A stretch of 61,210 nt of DNA from Oscillospiraceae bacterium. Lineage in GTDB: Bacteria; Bacillota; Clostridia; Saccharofermentanales; Saccharofermentanaceae. Numbering within the stretch: the stretch's first letter is position 1; each line of letters begins with the position of its first letter. The stretch covers positions 1 to 61,210 of the forward strand of contig CADAIP010000011.1 of NCBI GenBank assembly GCA_902787975.1, written 5' to 3'. Positions 1 through 7,610 of this stretch are shown in pieces. The notes beneath the pieces are model-generated. The model searched no databases. It saw nothing but the letters and a program-made list of their open reading frames with translations, and had not been told where the DNA came from. Both the position numbers and the translations under genes were made by a program.

Positions 1-2
1 AA

Positions 3-92
3 AAGGGAATCCCCGGAGATACTGCTATAGCTATAAGAGAGACGCTGAATGCCTGGGGTATTACGGTAAACCAGACTCAACAATATAGTTAA
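3..92 (+). CDS. C-terminal end of an unidentified protein (partial, cut by window edge)
   Basis: An open frame runs from the first bases of the window to a TAA at 90-92 and encodes 29 residues ending in ...NQTQQYS. Its composition (GIPGDTAIAIRETLNAWG) is protein-like, and a hairpin follows 25 bases after the stop, so it is probably the tail of a real gene that begins upstream of the window. I do not recognise the family from so short a piece. Confidence 0.55.
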   Translation, partial: KGIPGDTAIAIRETLNAWGITVNQTQQYS

Positions 93-117
93 CTAAATCC
101 TGAATATAATCTACTAA

Positions 118-147
118 GAAGCCTGCGAAAAATGACTCGCAGGCTTC
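118..147 (+). terminator. Hairpin terminator after the leading partial gene
   Basis: An 11-bp perfect inverted repeat (GAAGCCTGCGA at 118-128, TCGCAGGCTTC at 137-147) with an 8-base loop lies downstream of the stop at 92. The following T tract is weak (AATAATTTA), so termination may be partial. Confidence 0.6.
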
Positions 148-220
148 AATAATTTAGGGTTGTTTTACAGTGGAAGATCATCAATACACATGTAATAGAC
201 ACATGAGTTCTTTGCTTGGA

Positions 221-229
221 TGATATAAT
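221..229 (+). promoter_or_regulatory. Extended -10 promoter for the zinc-ribbon protein gene
   Basis: TGATATAAT is an extended -10 element (TG, one base, TATAAT) about 80 bases before the start codon at 308. The same nine bases recur in other intergenic regions of the window. No good -35 hexamer is visible at the standard distance. The rest of 93-307 holds no gene I can support. Confidence 0.6.
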
Positions 230-307
230 TACCTTGTCTGAGAGAGTGATTGCTTATAAATCGGAAAAGTTGAAATACTCATATTGTTAAGAAAGGAAAG
301 ACTGCAT

Positions 308-814
308 ATGTTTTGTTCCAATTGCGGCACACAAGTTGGGGATACTGAAAAGTTTTGCAAAGTCTGCGGAAAACCTTTAAATGTTCAGGCAGCGATGCCC
401 GTGATGCAACAGGCACCTGTCAATCAGCAACCTGTATCAGAACAGCAGGTTCCGGCACCGAAGCGCGGCAGAACCTATGGTCCTCAAGAGCAGAAAAAGG
501 CCAACAAACTTTGTGTCATCTCACTCATACTGGGAGTTGTTATACCTTTGGCATTTTGTATTATAGCCGGAGTGGCAGAAAGCCTCGGATCCATTCCAAA
601 TTATTATTTAATTACAATGTTTAGTTTTATTCCGTCAGCTGCCATGATAGCCGGAATTGCGCTCATGATCGTAGTCCGCATTAAATACAGTAAAAGCAAA
701 TTCGGCCTTGTCCTGATGATTACATATTGTGTTTATGTGGCGGTAGCTCTTATATTTATAATAATTGCATTATCATCGTGCAGCGATTTCATCGGATCTT
801 CATCCTGCAGTTAA
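308..814 (+). CDS. Zinc-ribbon membrane protein, DUF4190-like
   Basis: The N-terminus is a zinc ribbon with two CxxC pairs (CSNCG and CKVCG in the first 25 residues). A Pro/Gln-rich linker follows, then two or three hydrophobic segments (around residues 70-95, 105-125 and 135-160 of 168). This is the common Firmicutes architecture of a cytosolic zinc ribbon tethered to a small membrane domain; its function is unknown. ATG 308 is chosen over the in-frame ATG at 284 because an AAGGAA site precedes it at a suitable distance and translation from it begins directly at the zinc ribbon. The gene stands alone, between an extended -10 promoter and a strong hairpin. Confidence 0.8.
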   Translation: MFCSNCGTQVGDTEKFCKVCGKPLNVQAAMPVMQQAPVNQQPVSEQQVPAPKRGRTYGPQEQKKANKLCVISLILGVVIPLAFCIIAGVAESLGSIPNYYLITMFSFIPSAAMIAGIALMIVVRIKYSKSKFGLVLMITYCVYVAVALIFIIIALSSCSDFIGSSSCS

Positions 815-850
815 AACTTAACGAGATAAACAGACCTATTGACAAAGATA

Positions 851-883
851 AAGCTGCCTGAGGATTCTCTCAGGCAGTTTTAC
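851..883 (+). terminator. Rho-independent terminator
   Basis: CTGCCTGAG (854-862) pairs perfectly with CTCAGGCAG (869-877) around a six-base loop and is followed by TTTTACTTT. It ends the zinc-ribbon gene and lies ahead of the converging gene at 926-1156, which it may also serve. Confidence 0.85.
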
Positions 884-925
884 TTTAACATCATATATTT
901 CGCAGATTGCGATAAACCGGTTGAT

Positions 926-1156
926 TCATTCCTGCTTCTTTTTTGCTTCCTTTTTCTTCATCTCTTCATATATAGCCACTGTAGCGCAGTATGTTGCTGC
1001 ACTTGAAGCGAGAAATACATAGTTGGTATCATATGTGCCTGTGGCCCAGCCGTATACTGTATGGATGAGCAGGGCAATAATTACGCAGGAATAAATGATT
1101 ACGATTACCTTAAAAACCTTAAGTGTTCTGATCTTCTTTTCAGTTGATTCTTTCAT
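926..1156 (-). CDS. Small two-helix membrane protein, unknown function
   Basis: A 76-residue protein with a short basic N-terminus, one hydrophobic segment around residues 14-34, a second near residues 46-62, and a highly charged Lys/Glu-rich tail (EEMKKKEAKKKQE). An AGAGGA ribosome site lies 10 bases before the ATG. I do not recognise a family. It converges on the gene at 308-814 and is divergent from the gene at 1353, with which it shares a compact intergenic region. Confidence 0.65.
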   Translation of the reverse strand: MKESTEKKIRTLKVFKVIVIIYSCVIIALLIHTVYGWATGTYDTNYVFLASSAATYCATVAIYEEMKKKEAKKKQE

Positions 1157-1235
1157 AGCTGTTTTCCTCTTTGATATTGATTTGTTTTTCCTTTGACATC
1201 ATAAAAATACCAAACAGTATCACACTAAAACTCAT
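1140..1235 (-). CDS. Possible 31-residue small membrane peptide overlapping the next gene
   Basis: An ATG at 1235 opens a 31-codon frame (MSFSVILFGIFMM, then a charged tail) that ends 16 bases inside the gene starting at 1156, in another frame. A hydrophobic head with a basic/acidic tail and the overlap with the following start would fit a translationally coupled small membrane peptide. There is no convincing ribosome site. It may equally be chance. Confidence 0.25.
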   Translation of the reverse strand: MSFSVILFGIFMMSKEKQINIKEENSYERIN

Positions 1236-1352
1236 TCCGTCGCGAATAGTAGATATTCTGTCGCAAAATGACTTATCTTTATAACAGTACATAAAGAGTA
1301 CACATCTTTAGTGCATCATTATGCTATCAAGATATTTAAGGAGTTGCTGAAA

Positions 1353-1607
1353 ATGAAAAATATTTATGCAAAGGCTTGGATCTGTGTTGGTGTCATGATG
1401 CTTGGTATTGTCATCTTTATGTCTTCCCTGGCATTTCTGGGAAACAAAGTGATGATGAACATCTGCCTTGTACTTGGCGCAATTGCTTTCCTGGCAGGAA
1501 TCATCCTTAACTTCATCATTGTAAGATGTCCTCATTGCGGTTCTCACATTGGCAGAGTATATGGATCGAGATGCCCTTATTGCGGCGAAGAATATAGCAG
1601 AAAATAA
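1353..1607 (+). CDS. Small membrane protein with C-terminal zinc ribbon
   Basis: An 84-residue protein with two hydrophobic helices (about residues 5-27 and 33-56) followed by a zinc ribbon with two CPxCG knuckles (CPHCG and CPYCG). The topology would place the ribbon in the cytosol. The ATG at 1353 follows an AAGGAG site by ten bases and is preferred to the upstream in-frame ATG at 1311. Function is unknown. The order of domains is the reverse of the zinc-ribbon protein at 308-814. Confidence 0.75.
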   Translation: MKNIYAKAWICVGVMMLGIVIFMSSLAFLGNKVMMNICLVLGAIAFLAGIILNFIIVRCPHCGSHIGRVYGSRCPYCGEEYSRK

Positions 1608-1618
1608 AGAGATAAAAC

Positions 1619-1652
1619 AACAGGCACGACTTCCCGGAGTTTCGTGCCTGTT
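1619..1652. terminator. Bidirectional terminator hairpin
   Basis: AACAGGCACGA (1619-1629) pairs perfectly with TCGTGCCTGTT (1642-1652). T-rich sequence follows on the plus side and A-rich precedes it, so it can end both the gene at 1353-1607 and the minus-strand gene ending at 1696. Confidence 0.85.
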
Positions 1653-1695
1653 TATTTGATTAGATTCTTTAAGATGAAAGCGCAGAGTTAATTAC

Positions 1696-3213
1696 TTATC
1701 CGACGCCTATGTCTGAAATGGAATAATCAACGTAATGGATTATTGCGCTGATGTCCTCCATGGTAAGGGTACCGGAACAAACACAGCCTTCAGTTTCCGA
1801 TGCGTAAACCACCTCTCCGTTACCGACGTATATTGCAATGTTACCGGAGTCATAAACTACTACATCACCGACCTGAATTGCACTTACCGATACTGAGTCA
1901 TATGCGCCATCAACTCCAAGAGTTATTTCTTCGACGTCAAACGGAACGGATAATCCGTAGTATTCTTTGTAGCAATACGTTACCAGGCCTATTCCATCAA
2001 GACCAATATCCGGGTGATTGCCTCCTTCAGCATAGGGTGTGCCGATAAGTGCCTTTGCAAATGCAGCGAAATCTTTGGGTCCGTCTACATCAAGCCTCCA
2101 GATCCGGCCACCTTCGTATGCTTCGGACTGCTCCCCTGTTTCTTCCGTTTCTGAGATTTCTGTTTCAGTAACTTCCGGTTCGCTACTTGCAACCGCTTTT
2201 GAATTAAGTGCGCATCCTGCGCTTACAAAGAGCAGAACAGCCGTAATAGCAATGGCAGTAGCCGTCTTTCCCTTTTTAAAGTTGATTATATTTTTCACTC
2301 TGTTAGTAACCTCCGTTTTGCTGATGTTGGCTTTGCTGAATTCCAACGGAGTTACCAGATATCTTTTAGCCTTGCTTTGCATAGCGAAAGAAACGATCGA
2401 CATTGTATATGCCTGCTTAAGATCAGTATCCATGCCTTCCACTACACTCTCATCACAGTTCATCTCGATATCCTGCTCGAAAAGTTTGTAAGCAAACCAT
2501 GCCAAAGGATTGAACCAATGAACGGCAATGGCGATCATTCCTATTATCTTGGTGATCCAGTCGCCGTGTTTGATATGGGTCCTCTCATGAAGCAGAATAT
2601 ATTCTTTCTCATGTTTATCGAGAACGTCAGGCAAATATATCCTGGGAATGAAAAGTCCGAAAACAAACGGTGCGCTGATCTTATCAGAAACATAAACATT
2701 GCCGCTTATGTGCTTCGAGTTCCTAAGCTGTCTCTTAAGCATGATGAATTGGAAAGAACAGAAGGCTGTAATACCCAAAGCACCTGTTAGCCATACTGTT
2801 GAGAGTATGGTCTTGATATCCGGTAACGTATCCGAAGTTGTAAGGTTCACTGACAGAGTCTCATCCCCATAATTAACGGCCGTTCCGGTGCGGATCGAAT
2901 CCTGTTGCTCTGTATTTGCAGCGTGATCAGCTGTTACAGCTTGGGTATCAGCTAAGTTGTCAGGCAGTGCTGCATCGTGAACCTCTGTAATTTCAGTTAA
3001 GGTCTGTGTGTTTAATGGAAGAAAGTTAAAGAAACTGAATGACGATTCAAAGCTGAATGGCACAAGTAATCTGAACGCCACAACAGCCCAAAGGATCATG
3101 ATGAATCTCTTTGATCTTTTCCTCAGAAGGAATCTGGCAAGCATGGTAATAAGGATTACTATGCTGCCTGTGACGGACATCTCAATAACTTTAAGGAATA
3201 AGCCGTCCATCAC
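1696..3213 (-). CDS. BlaR1/MecR1-type M56 peptidase with degenerate NlpC/P60 sensor domain
   Basis: The first 330 or so residues form an M56 membrane metallopeptidase: N-terminal helices, the zinc motif HERTH in LLHERTHIKHGDW, and the downstream NCDE. A further membrane segment near residue 325 leads to an outside domain (about 370-505) that aligns by eye with NlpC/P60 (GTPYAEGG, GLVTYCY, GDVVVY, IYVGNGEVV). The family's catalytic Cys in DCSG is replaced, since the motif reads DGIG (Gly407), and the GH before the IYVGNG strand reads GN (Asn458). The domain is therefore probably a peptidoglycan-fragment sensor rather than an enzyme. In this family, ligand binding triggers M56 proteolysis and loss of the BlaI repressor. 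The gene overlaps blaI by four bases (ATGA). Confidence 0.85.
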   Translation of the reverse strand: MMDGLFLKVIEMSVTGSIVILITMLARFLLRKRSKRFIMILWAVVAFRLLVPFSFESSFSFFNFLPLNTQTLTEITEVHDAALPDNLADTQAVTADHAANTEQQDSIRTGTAVNYGDETLSVNLTTSDTLPDIKTILSTVWLTGALGITAFCSFQFIMLKRQLRNSKHISGNVYVSDKISAPFVFGLFIPRIYLPDVLDKHEKEYILLHERTHIKHGDWITKIIGMIAIAVHWFNPLAWFAYKLFEQDIEMNCDESVVEGMDTDLKQAYTMSIVSFAMQSKAKRYLVTPLEFSKANISKTEVTNRVKNIINFKKGKTATAIAITAVLLFVSAGCALNSKAVASSEPEVTETEISETEETGEQSEAYEGGRIWRLDVDGPKDFAAFAKALIGTPYAEGGNHPDIGLDGIGLVTYCYKEYYGLSVPFDVEEITLGVDGAYDSVSVSAIQVGDVVVYDSGNIAIYVGNGEVVYASETEGCVCSGTLTMEDISAIIHYVDYSISDIGVG

Positions 3214-3581
3214 TTGCCACCTTCCATGTTTTCCTTTATGAGTTTCATCAAAGCTTCAGCATCTTCATCGCTTAACGTCTTTTTGTTACCGAAAAAAGCT
3301 GCCACAAATTTTGGCAGAGAACCGGAAAAACTGTCATTGATTATCTGGTTGCTCTCTGATATCAGAACTTTTTCCTTAGGAATAAGAACGCGTACGATCG
3401 TATCCTCATTCGTAACAAAACCTTTGGCGATCAGTTTTCGAAGAACGGTATATGTAGTTGATTTGTTCCAGCTGATCCTGTCACCTGCGATCTTCACCAG
3501 CTTGCCTGACTCAACAGGTGCTTCCTGCCAGATGATCTCCATCAGTTTTTTCTCAGCTTCAAACAATACCAGTTCTTCCAT
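3210..3581 (-). CDS. BlaI/MecI-family transcriptional repressor
   Basis: A 123-residue winged-helix repressor of the BlaI/MecI (penicillinase repressor) family. The N-terminal three-quarters shows the expected pattern: EAEKKLMEIIWQ, then WNKSTTYTVLRKLIAKGFV for the recognition helix and wing. The C-terminal part would dimerise and hold the site cleaved by the partner M56 protease. It is first in a two-gene operon with the M56/NlpC protein, overlapping it by four bases. Palindromic sites over its own promoter (3604-3656) point to autoregulation. No beta-lactamase gene lies next to it, so the target may be wall-related. Confidence 0.9.
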   Translation of the reverse strand: MEELVLFEAEKKLMEIIWQEAPVESGKLVKIAGDRISWNKSTTYTVLRKLIAKGFVTNEDTIVRVLIPKEKVLISESNQIINDSFSGSLPKFVAAFFGNKKTLSDEDAEALMKLIKENMEGGK

Positions 3582-3603
3582 TTCACTAACCTCAACTTTG
3601 TTT

Positions 3604-3656
3604 GGTTTAATGCGTTAAACCGAGTTGAGTTTAACCTGATAAACCAGATCTGTCAA
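3604..3656 (-). promoter_or_regulatory. blaI promoter with two palindromic operators
   Basis: On the minus strand, TTGACA (3651-3656) and TAAACT (3628-3633) are separated by 17 bp. One perfect palindrome, GGTTTAA-TGCG-TTAAACC (3604-3621), lies just after the -10. A second, GTTTA-N6-TAAAC (3629-3644), covers the spacer and the -10. Both are placed to block transcription. The half-site GTTTA differs from the classical BlaI TACA/TGTA. The -35 overlaps the stop of the upstream glycosyltransferase gene. Confidence 0.75.
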
Positions 3657-4867
3657 GCATTAGGCTCTCCGGTTATTCTGATTATCTGTCTTACCGCCTC
3701 ATTTATTCCGCCTTCAGTTCTGATCTTCTCAGAGATCTCTTCTGCATTGTGTTTCCTGAGCCGGTAGTCTTTTTTCATCTCTTCAATGGCTTTGACCAGT
3801 CTTTCTTCAGACAGGTCTTTTGCATCTATATGAGTTGTTGCCACGCCGCACTTTTCAAGTTGCATTGCAAAACCCAGCTGATCTAAAACATGCGGAACAG
3901 GAATTGACGGAATCCCGTAGATCATTGATGCTGCCGTAGTACCAAAACCACAGTGGTGAATAACAAAGCTTCCCTGCCTGAACAGCCAGCTATGCGGCAC
4001 ACTCCCGCATGCGATCATGGTATCAGGAAGATCATAATCCTGAAGTGTTTTCTGGAAGCCCTGGATCACAGCGCGGCAGCCGGTCTTTTGGAATGCGTTA
4101 ACAAACATATCGAGCTTAGCCTTATCCGCTCTGTCCTCAAATGACATCGCACCTAGTGCGAGGATCACAGGCTTCTCACCTTCTTCGATGAATTCTGCAA
4201 GCTTGCCGTCCGGAATATATTCCGGCTCTTCATCGTACCAGTAACCGGTAAGTATATTCTTATCCTCCCAGTACGGGCTCCGCTCTACGACATATTTGCT
4301 TATCGGGATCAGATTCAGTTTATCAGACCTTAATTCATCGCCGTTTTTCATGGGTCCTAAACCATATTGTTTGCGGATCTTATTGAAGGGTTTGTCAATC
4401 TGTTTTCCGATCATTTTTCCGATGAGCCTGTCCTTAAAACTTACAGGCTTATTCTTCTCAGGGATCATCTCTGTCTGAAGAGAAACATCCACCGTCTGAA
4501 TCCCTAATATGCCTGCTTCGACAGCACCCATCTTACTGTGTGTCACAACGATCAGATCCCTGCCCTCGCAGAGTTCATATACCTCTTTTGAAGATTCGCG
4601 TATGATCTTCATTATAAAATTCATACACCTGATCATGCTTAGTGCCGCATTGGATGACTTGCCTCTTATCGCAGCAGCTTCTGCTTCGATATCAATATCC
4701 GGTCCGACCGGCTCAAAATGCACACCATAGGATTCTATCAGGGAACGCCAGCATGGGTGCGACCCCAGAATTACATCAAAGCCGGAATTAATCAGTGCGC
4801 GGGATAAGATAATATACGGCTGGACATCACCTCTGGTGCCCATGGTAAACATAGCTATCTTCTTCAT
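3653..4867 (-). CDS. GT1-family glycosyltransferase (UGT/macrolide-type)
   Basis: A 404-residue two-Rossmann-domain GT1 glycosyltransferase. The N-terminus MKKIAMFTMGTRGDVQPY is typical of sterol- and macrolide-type enzymes. The C-terminal donor-binding signature is clear: HHCGFGTTAASMIYGIPSI, followed by VLDQLGFAMQLEKCGVA (around residues 300-345). It would move a sugar from a nucleotide sugar to a small lipophilic acceptor; neither can be told from sequence. It overlaps the preceding TetR gene by four bases, so the two are one operon. A TetR plus GT1 pair suggests sensing and glycosylating a toxic compound, which is an inference from context. Confidence 0.85.
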   Translation of the reverse strand: MKKIAMFTMGTRGDVQPYIILSRALINSGFDVILGSHPCWRSLIESYGVHFEPVGPDIDIEAEAAAIRGKSSNAALSMIRCMNFIMKIIRESSKEVYELCEGRDLIVVTHSKMGAVEAGILGIQTVDVSLQTEMIPEKNKPVSFKDRLIGKMIGKQIDKPFNKIRKQYGLGPMKNGDELRSDKLNLIPISKYVVERSPYWEDKNILTGYWYDEEPEYIPDGKLAEFIEEGEKPVILALGAMSFEDRADKAKLDMFVNAFQKTGCRAVIQGFQKTLQDYDLPDTMIACGSVPHSWLFRQGSFVIHHCGFGTTAASMIYGIPSIPVPHVLDQLGFAMQLEKCGVATTHIDAKDLSEERLVKAIEEMKKDYRLRKHNAEEISEKIRTEGGINEAVRQIIRITGEPNA

Positions 4868-5466
4868 ATAACTCCGCCGTTCATCAAAGCATGAACTTCT
4901 TTTTTGTATGCTTTCTTTCTCTCTTCGGTAAGTTCGCCGTTAAGAAGATATCTATATGTCAGCATAGTCATATATGCGTGATACCGGCGGACGATAGCAT
5001 CAACCTGGGATTTCGAGAAAGCTCCCTGGGAAGCAAGCATTCTGAATACTCTGAGATAGATATCATAAGGGTCGGTAAACATAGTCTTCTCGTAAAGCGC
5101 ACGCATTTCTTCATTATGGAACTGTTCGATCATCATCAGCCTTATCATGAGATTGCAAAAAGGATCGAAAAGATAACTGTCCATCATGTATGAATCCAAG
5201 ATATCCTTGCTTCCGGCATTCTTTTTCTTTGTCTTACCGAAAGGCATCTGTGGCATCTCATCTATGTGGATCAACAGTCCTTCTATATGTTCTTTGAACT
5301 TAGCGATAAGCGAATCAAGGATATCCATCTTATTTTTGAAGTGATAATAAAGCGTGCTTTCCTTAATACCGACCTCACCGCAAATATCCCTTATCGATAC
5401 TGCTTCATAGCCTCTTTCAGAGAACATATGAAGTGCTACATCCATTATTTTCTCTTTTGTGGTCAT
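4864..5466 (-). CDS. TetR-family transcriptional regulator
   Basis: The N-terminus has the TetR helix-turn-helix: KIMDVALHMFSERGYEAVS, DICGEVGIKESTLYYHFKNK. The remainder is an all-helical ligand and dimerisation domain. The protein is about 200 residues, normal for the family. The start at 5466 follows GAGAGG by nine bases; the in-frame codons further upstream lie within the operator region and are rejected. It is first in an operon with the GT1 gene and probably represses itself through the two operators at 5478-5520. Those sites also reach the divergent lipoprotein promoter. Confidence 0.9.
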   Translation of the reverse strand: MTTKEKIMDVALHMFSERGYEAVSIRDICGEVGIKESTLYYHFKNKMDILDSLIAKFKEHIEGLLIHIDEMPQMPFGKTKKKNAGSKDILDSYMMDSYLFDPFCNLMIRLMMIEQFHNEEMRALYEKTMFTDPYDIYLRVFRMLASQGAFSKSQVDAIVRRYHAYMTMLTYRYLLNGELTEERKKAYKKEVHALMNGGVI

Positions 5467-5477
5467 AGCTAAAACCT

Positions 5478-5540
5478 CTCTAACGATTGTTAGAGAGATA
5501 ATACCTAACAACTGTTAGAGTGTCAACCGGATGATATAAT
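5478..5540. promoter_or_regulatory. Divergent promoters with two TetR-type operators
   Basis: For the minus strand, TTGACA (5521-5526) and TATTAT (5498-5503) are 17 bp apart. Operator 1 is CTCTAAC-GATT-GTTAGAG (5478-5495), a perfect palindrome. Operator 2 is CTAAC-AACT-GTTAG (5505-5518), filling the spacer. The sites start 25-26 bp apart. On the plus strand the extended -10 TGATATAAT (5532-5540) serves the lipoprotein at 5591. Its -35 position falls inside operator 2, so both directions could be co-repressed. Confidence 0.8.
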
Positions 5541-5590
5541 ACATTTTGTATGAGGGATGTAACTACCACGAAAAACGGAAAGGTTATTCT

Positions 5591-6316
5591 ATGAATAGAG
5601 TCAGGTCAATACGGATTGCAGCAGCATTACTTGCATCAGTCATGCTTCTTTCCTCCTGCACACCCATAGGAAAGATGCAGCAGAACGGCTGGATAAAGAA
5701 GCTCAGCGATGCGTTCCCCGAAGACACTTTTACTTTTGACGGTCACCCGGAGCAGGTCTTAACCGGCACTGATTACAGTGTAGTCAAAGTCAGATCTGAA
5801 TTGTACCCGGATGTTTATATCAGCTTGTGGAAGGAAAAAGGAGAGCTTTACACCAATTATCTTGCCATTGCATATGAGGAAGATATCTATGACGAATTGT
5901 ACCGTGTTCTAGACGGCCGTTTCCCATGCTCAAGTTATGTCATCCGCCAGGCTAACCAAAAGTCATATAAGGGTTATCCTGTCGAAGACATCGGCGCCAG
6001 GAAATTCATTAAGAATTATATGGATTACGATTGTCAGGTGCTTTTGTTCTGTGATGATGAATCTCAAATTCCGGATGATGATGAGATAAAAGAAATCTTT
6101 TTAGAGCTTCTTGATGATGAACCCCGCGTTTATAATCTGCAGCTGTATTATTTCGATACCAAGGATGCCGATCTGGCCGAAGATAATCCGCTGAAATACT
6201 ATAAGGTAAGATATCAGCTCTTCATGACGGAAGAAGATCACATCAACAACATGTATGCTGACTACAACGGCGGAACCGAAAACGACCACTATATAGTCCG
6301 TGACATGGATATTTAG
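5591..6316 (+). CDS. Lipoprotein of unknown function (paralogue of 17936-18664)
   Basis: About 241 residues with a lipoprotein signal: basic start, hydrophobic core and a lipobox LLSSC near residue 22. The mature part is acidic with no family I recognise. It resembles the lipoprotein at 17936-18664 in length and order of motifs: a WI..(M/L)(S/E)D..(F/Y)P(E/D)D.FT(F/Y) opening, a central LDG(R/F)F segment, and (K/R)FIKNY/EFIKKYTT about residue 145, suggesting distant paralogues. ATG 5591 follows AAAGG; an in-frame ATG at 5546 would put a non-signal sequence in front. It is divergent from the TetR gene and may share its operators. Confidence 0.75.
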   Translation: MNRVRSIRIAAALLASVMLLSSCTPIGKMQQNGWIKKLSDAFPEDTFTFDGHPEQVLTGTDYSVVKVRSELYPDVYISLWKEKGELYTNYLAIAYEEDIYDELYRVLDGRFPCSSYVIRQANQKSYKGYPVEDIGARKFIKNYMDYDCQVLLFCDDESQIPDDDEIKEIFLELLDDEPRVYNLQLYYFDTKDADLAEDNPLKYYKVRYQLFMTEEDHINNMYADYNGGTENDHYIVRDMDI

Positions 6317-6363
6317 TATGTATGACCATCAGGATTAACAATTAATCAGGTAAGAGGATATTT

Positions 6364-6924
6364 GTGTTTTTATATCATTTTTTCGATGCCAGGACAGGTC
6401 CATTTAAAAGTCTGACTTCTATATCTCAAGATGAAGCCAGAGAAGTTATCGAGAGGATAAAGATAGAACGACCTAATTCTCTATGCGCCGCCAGGCATGA
6501 TAAATATGTGCAATACCGTCATAATTGCGAGCGCATGCTCAGGGAGGCATTTGCAAATAAGGGCGGGATCATGGAGATAGATTCGCCTCATTATATGGTT
6601 TTGGAATTCAGCCCATGGTTATCAACATGGTATGAAGAATGCAGATACATAAAAATTCCTGTAGAGGAATTTGACCTCAGGACAGTATCATTTACTTATG
6701 GTGACTCAATGCCTACATTCAGCGATAGAGTTAATGATGGCAAAGAGTACAGGAAAAAGGTTTACATGTATGATGAAATCCTGGAAATAATAAAGAAATA
6801 CGGTATGCCGCAGGAATGGAATGACGATGGGAAGTACGGGCCGGAAAGGTATATAGAAGCACATGTCTGGAGCGATAAGGTAATACATAAATATGTGCAA
6901 AATTATAATGAGGGATTGTACTAG
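6364..6924 (+). CDS. Hypothetical cytosolic protein
   Basis: A 186-residue soluble protein with no signal peptide and no membrane segment. The start is a GTG at 6364, preceded by AAGAGGA at a suitable distance. I recognise no domain. The sequence is rich in aromatic and charged residues (MVLEFSPWLSTWYEECRYIKIP). It lies 47 bases after the lipoprotein gene and two bases before the hydrolase gene, so it is probably co-transcribed with the latter. Confidence 0.65.
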   Translation: MFLYHFFDARTGPFKSLTSISQDEAREVIERIKIERPNSLCAARHDKYVQYRHNCERMLREAFANKGGIMEIDSPHYMVLEFSPWLSTWYEECRYIKIPVEEFDLRTVSFTYGDSMPTFSDRVNDGKEYRKKVYMYDEILEIIKKYGMPQEWNDDGKYGPERYIEAHVWSDKVIHKYVQNYNEGLY

Positions 6925-6926
6925 AA

Positions 6927-7550
6927 ATGGAAATAACCAAATTTGGAAATCTCCAATCTGACATTGTATTGATCCAGCCTGTTGACGATCACGATCTTGA
7001 AGGAATCGAAAACGAGTTCGCAGAAATCAAACGCGGATGCAAAAAGGACTTTTGCCTGATCGCTTTCAAGGTAGATGACTGGAACAACGACCTGTCGCCC
7101 TGGAAAGCTCCGGCAGTATTCGGTAAAGAAGATTTCGGCGGCGGAGCTTCAAAAACACTTGAAGAATTGCTCACGCTGTGTGACGACAAAGAAAAGACTT
7201 ATTACATTGGCGGTTATTCACTCGCCGGATTATTTGCCTTGTGGGCAGCATATCAGACGGATGTGTTTTGCGGAGTTGCAGCAGCATCTCCCTCTTTATG
7301 GTTTCCGGACTTTGACGGGTATATGAAAAAGAACGGGATCATGACAGGTAATGTTTATCTGAGTCTTGGAGACCGTGAGGAAAAAGTACGCAATCCTGTT
7401 ATGGCAACCGTGGGTGACAGAGTACGCGAAGCACATAAGTTGCTGAAAGAGCGTAATGTGAACTGTATGCTCGAATGGAATAACGGGAATCACTTTAAGG
7501 ACCCGGATATCAGAACGGCAAAGGCTTTTGCATGGGTGATGAACGCCTGA
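6927..7550 (+). CDS. Alpha/beta-hydrolase (esterase-like)
   Basis: A 207-residue protein with the alpha/beta-hydrolase nucleophile elbow GYSLAG (GxSxxG) around residue 97, after a beta strand YYIGG. A possible catalytic His lies near the C-terminus (NGNHFKDPD), and an Asp in LGDREEK is a candidate acid. It resembles the putative esterase/enterochelin-esterase-like group. The substrate is unknown and there is no signal peptide, so it acts in the cytosol. It begins two bases after the preceding stop, with GAGGG as ribosome site, and is followed by a terminator. Confidence 0.7.
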   Translation: MEITKFGNLQSDIVLIQPVDDHDLEGIENEFAEIKRGCKKDFCLIAFKVDDWNNDLSPWKAPAVFGKEDFGGGASKTLEELLTLCDDKEKTYYIGGYSLAGLFALWAAYQTDVFCGVAAASPSLWFPDFDGYMKKNGIMTGNVYLSLGDREEKVRNPVMATVGDRVREAHKLLKERNVNCMLEWNNGNHFKDPDIRTAKAFAWVMNA

Positions 7551-7556
7551 AAATAA

Positions 7557-7590
7557 AGGGCTCCGGAAAATTCCGAAGCCCCTGTTTTTT
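7557..7590 (+). terminator. Rho-independent terminator
   Basis: GGGCTCCGGAA pairs with TTCCGAAGCCC with one mismatch around a very short loop, followed by a run of six T. It ends the plus-strand unit 6364-7550 and faces the minus-strand gene ending at 7611. Confidence 0.8.
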
Positions 7591-7610
7591 ACCAAATGGA
7601 GAAAGCCGTA

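Noticed and set aside
1800..2790. Plus-strand frames of 82-150 codons over the BlaR1-type gene
   Set aside because: No ribosome sites or domain patterns, and fully covered by the minus-strand M56 gene with intact motifs.
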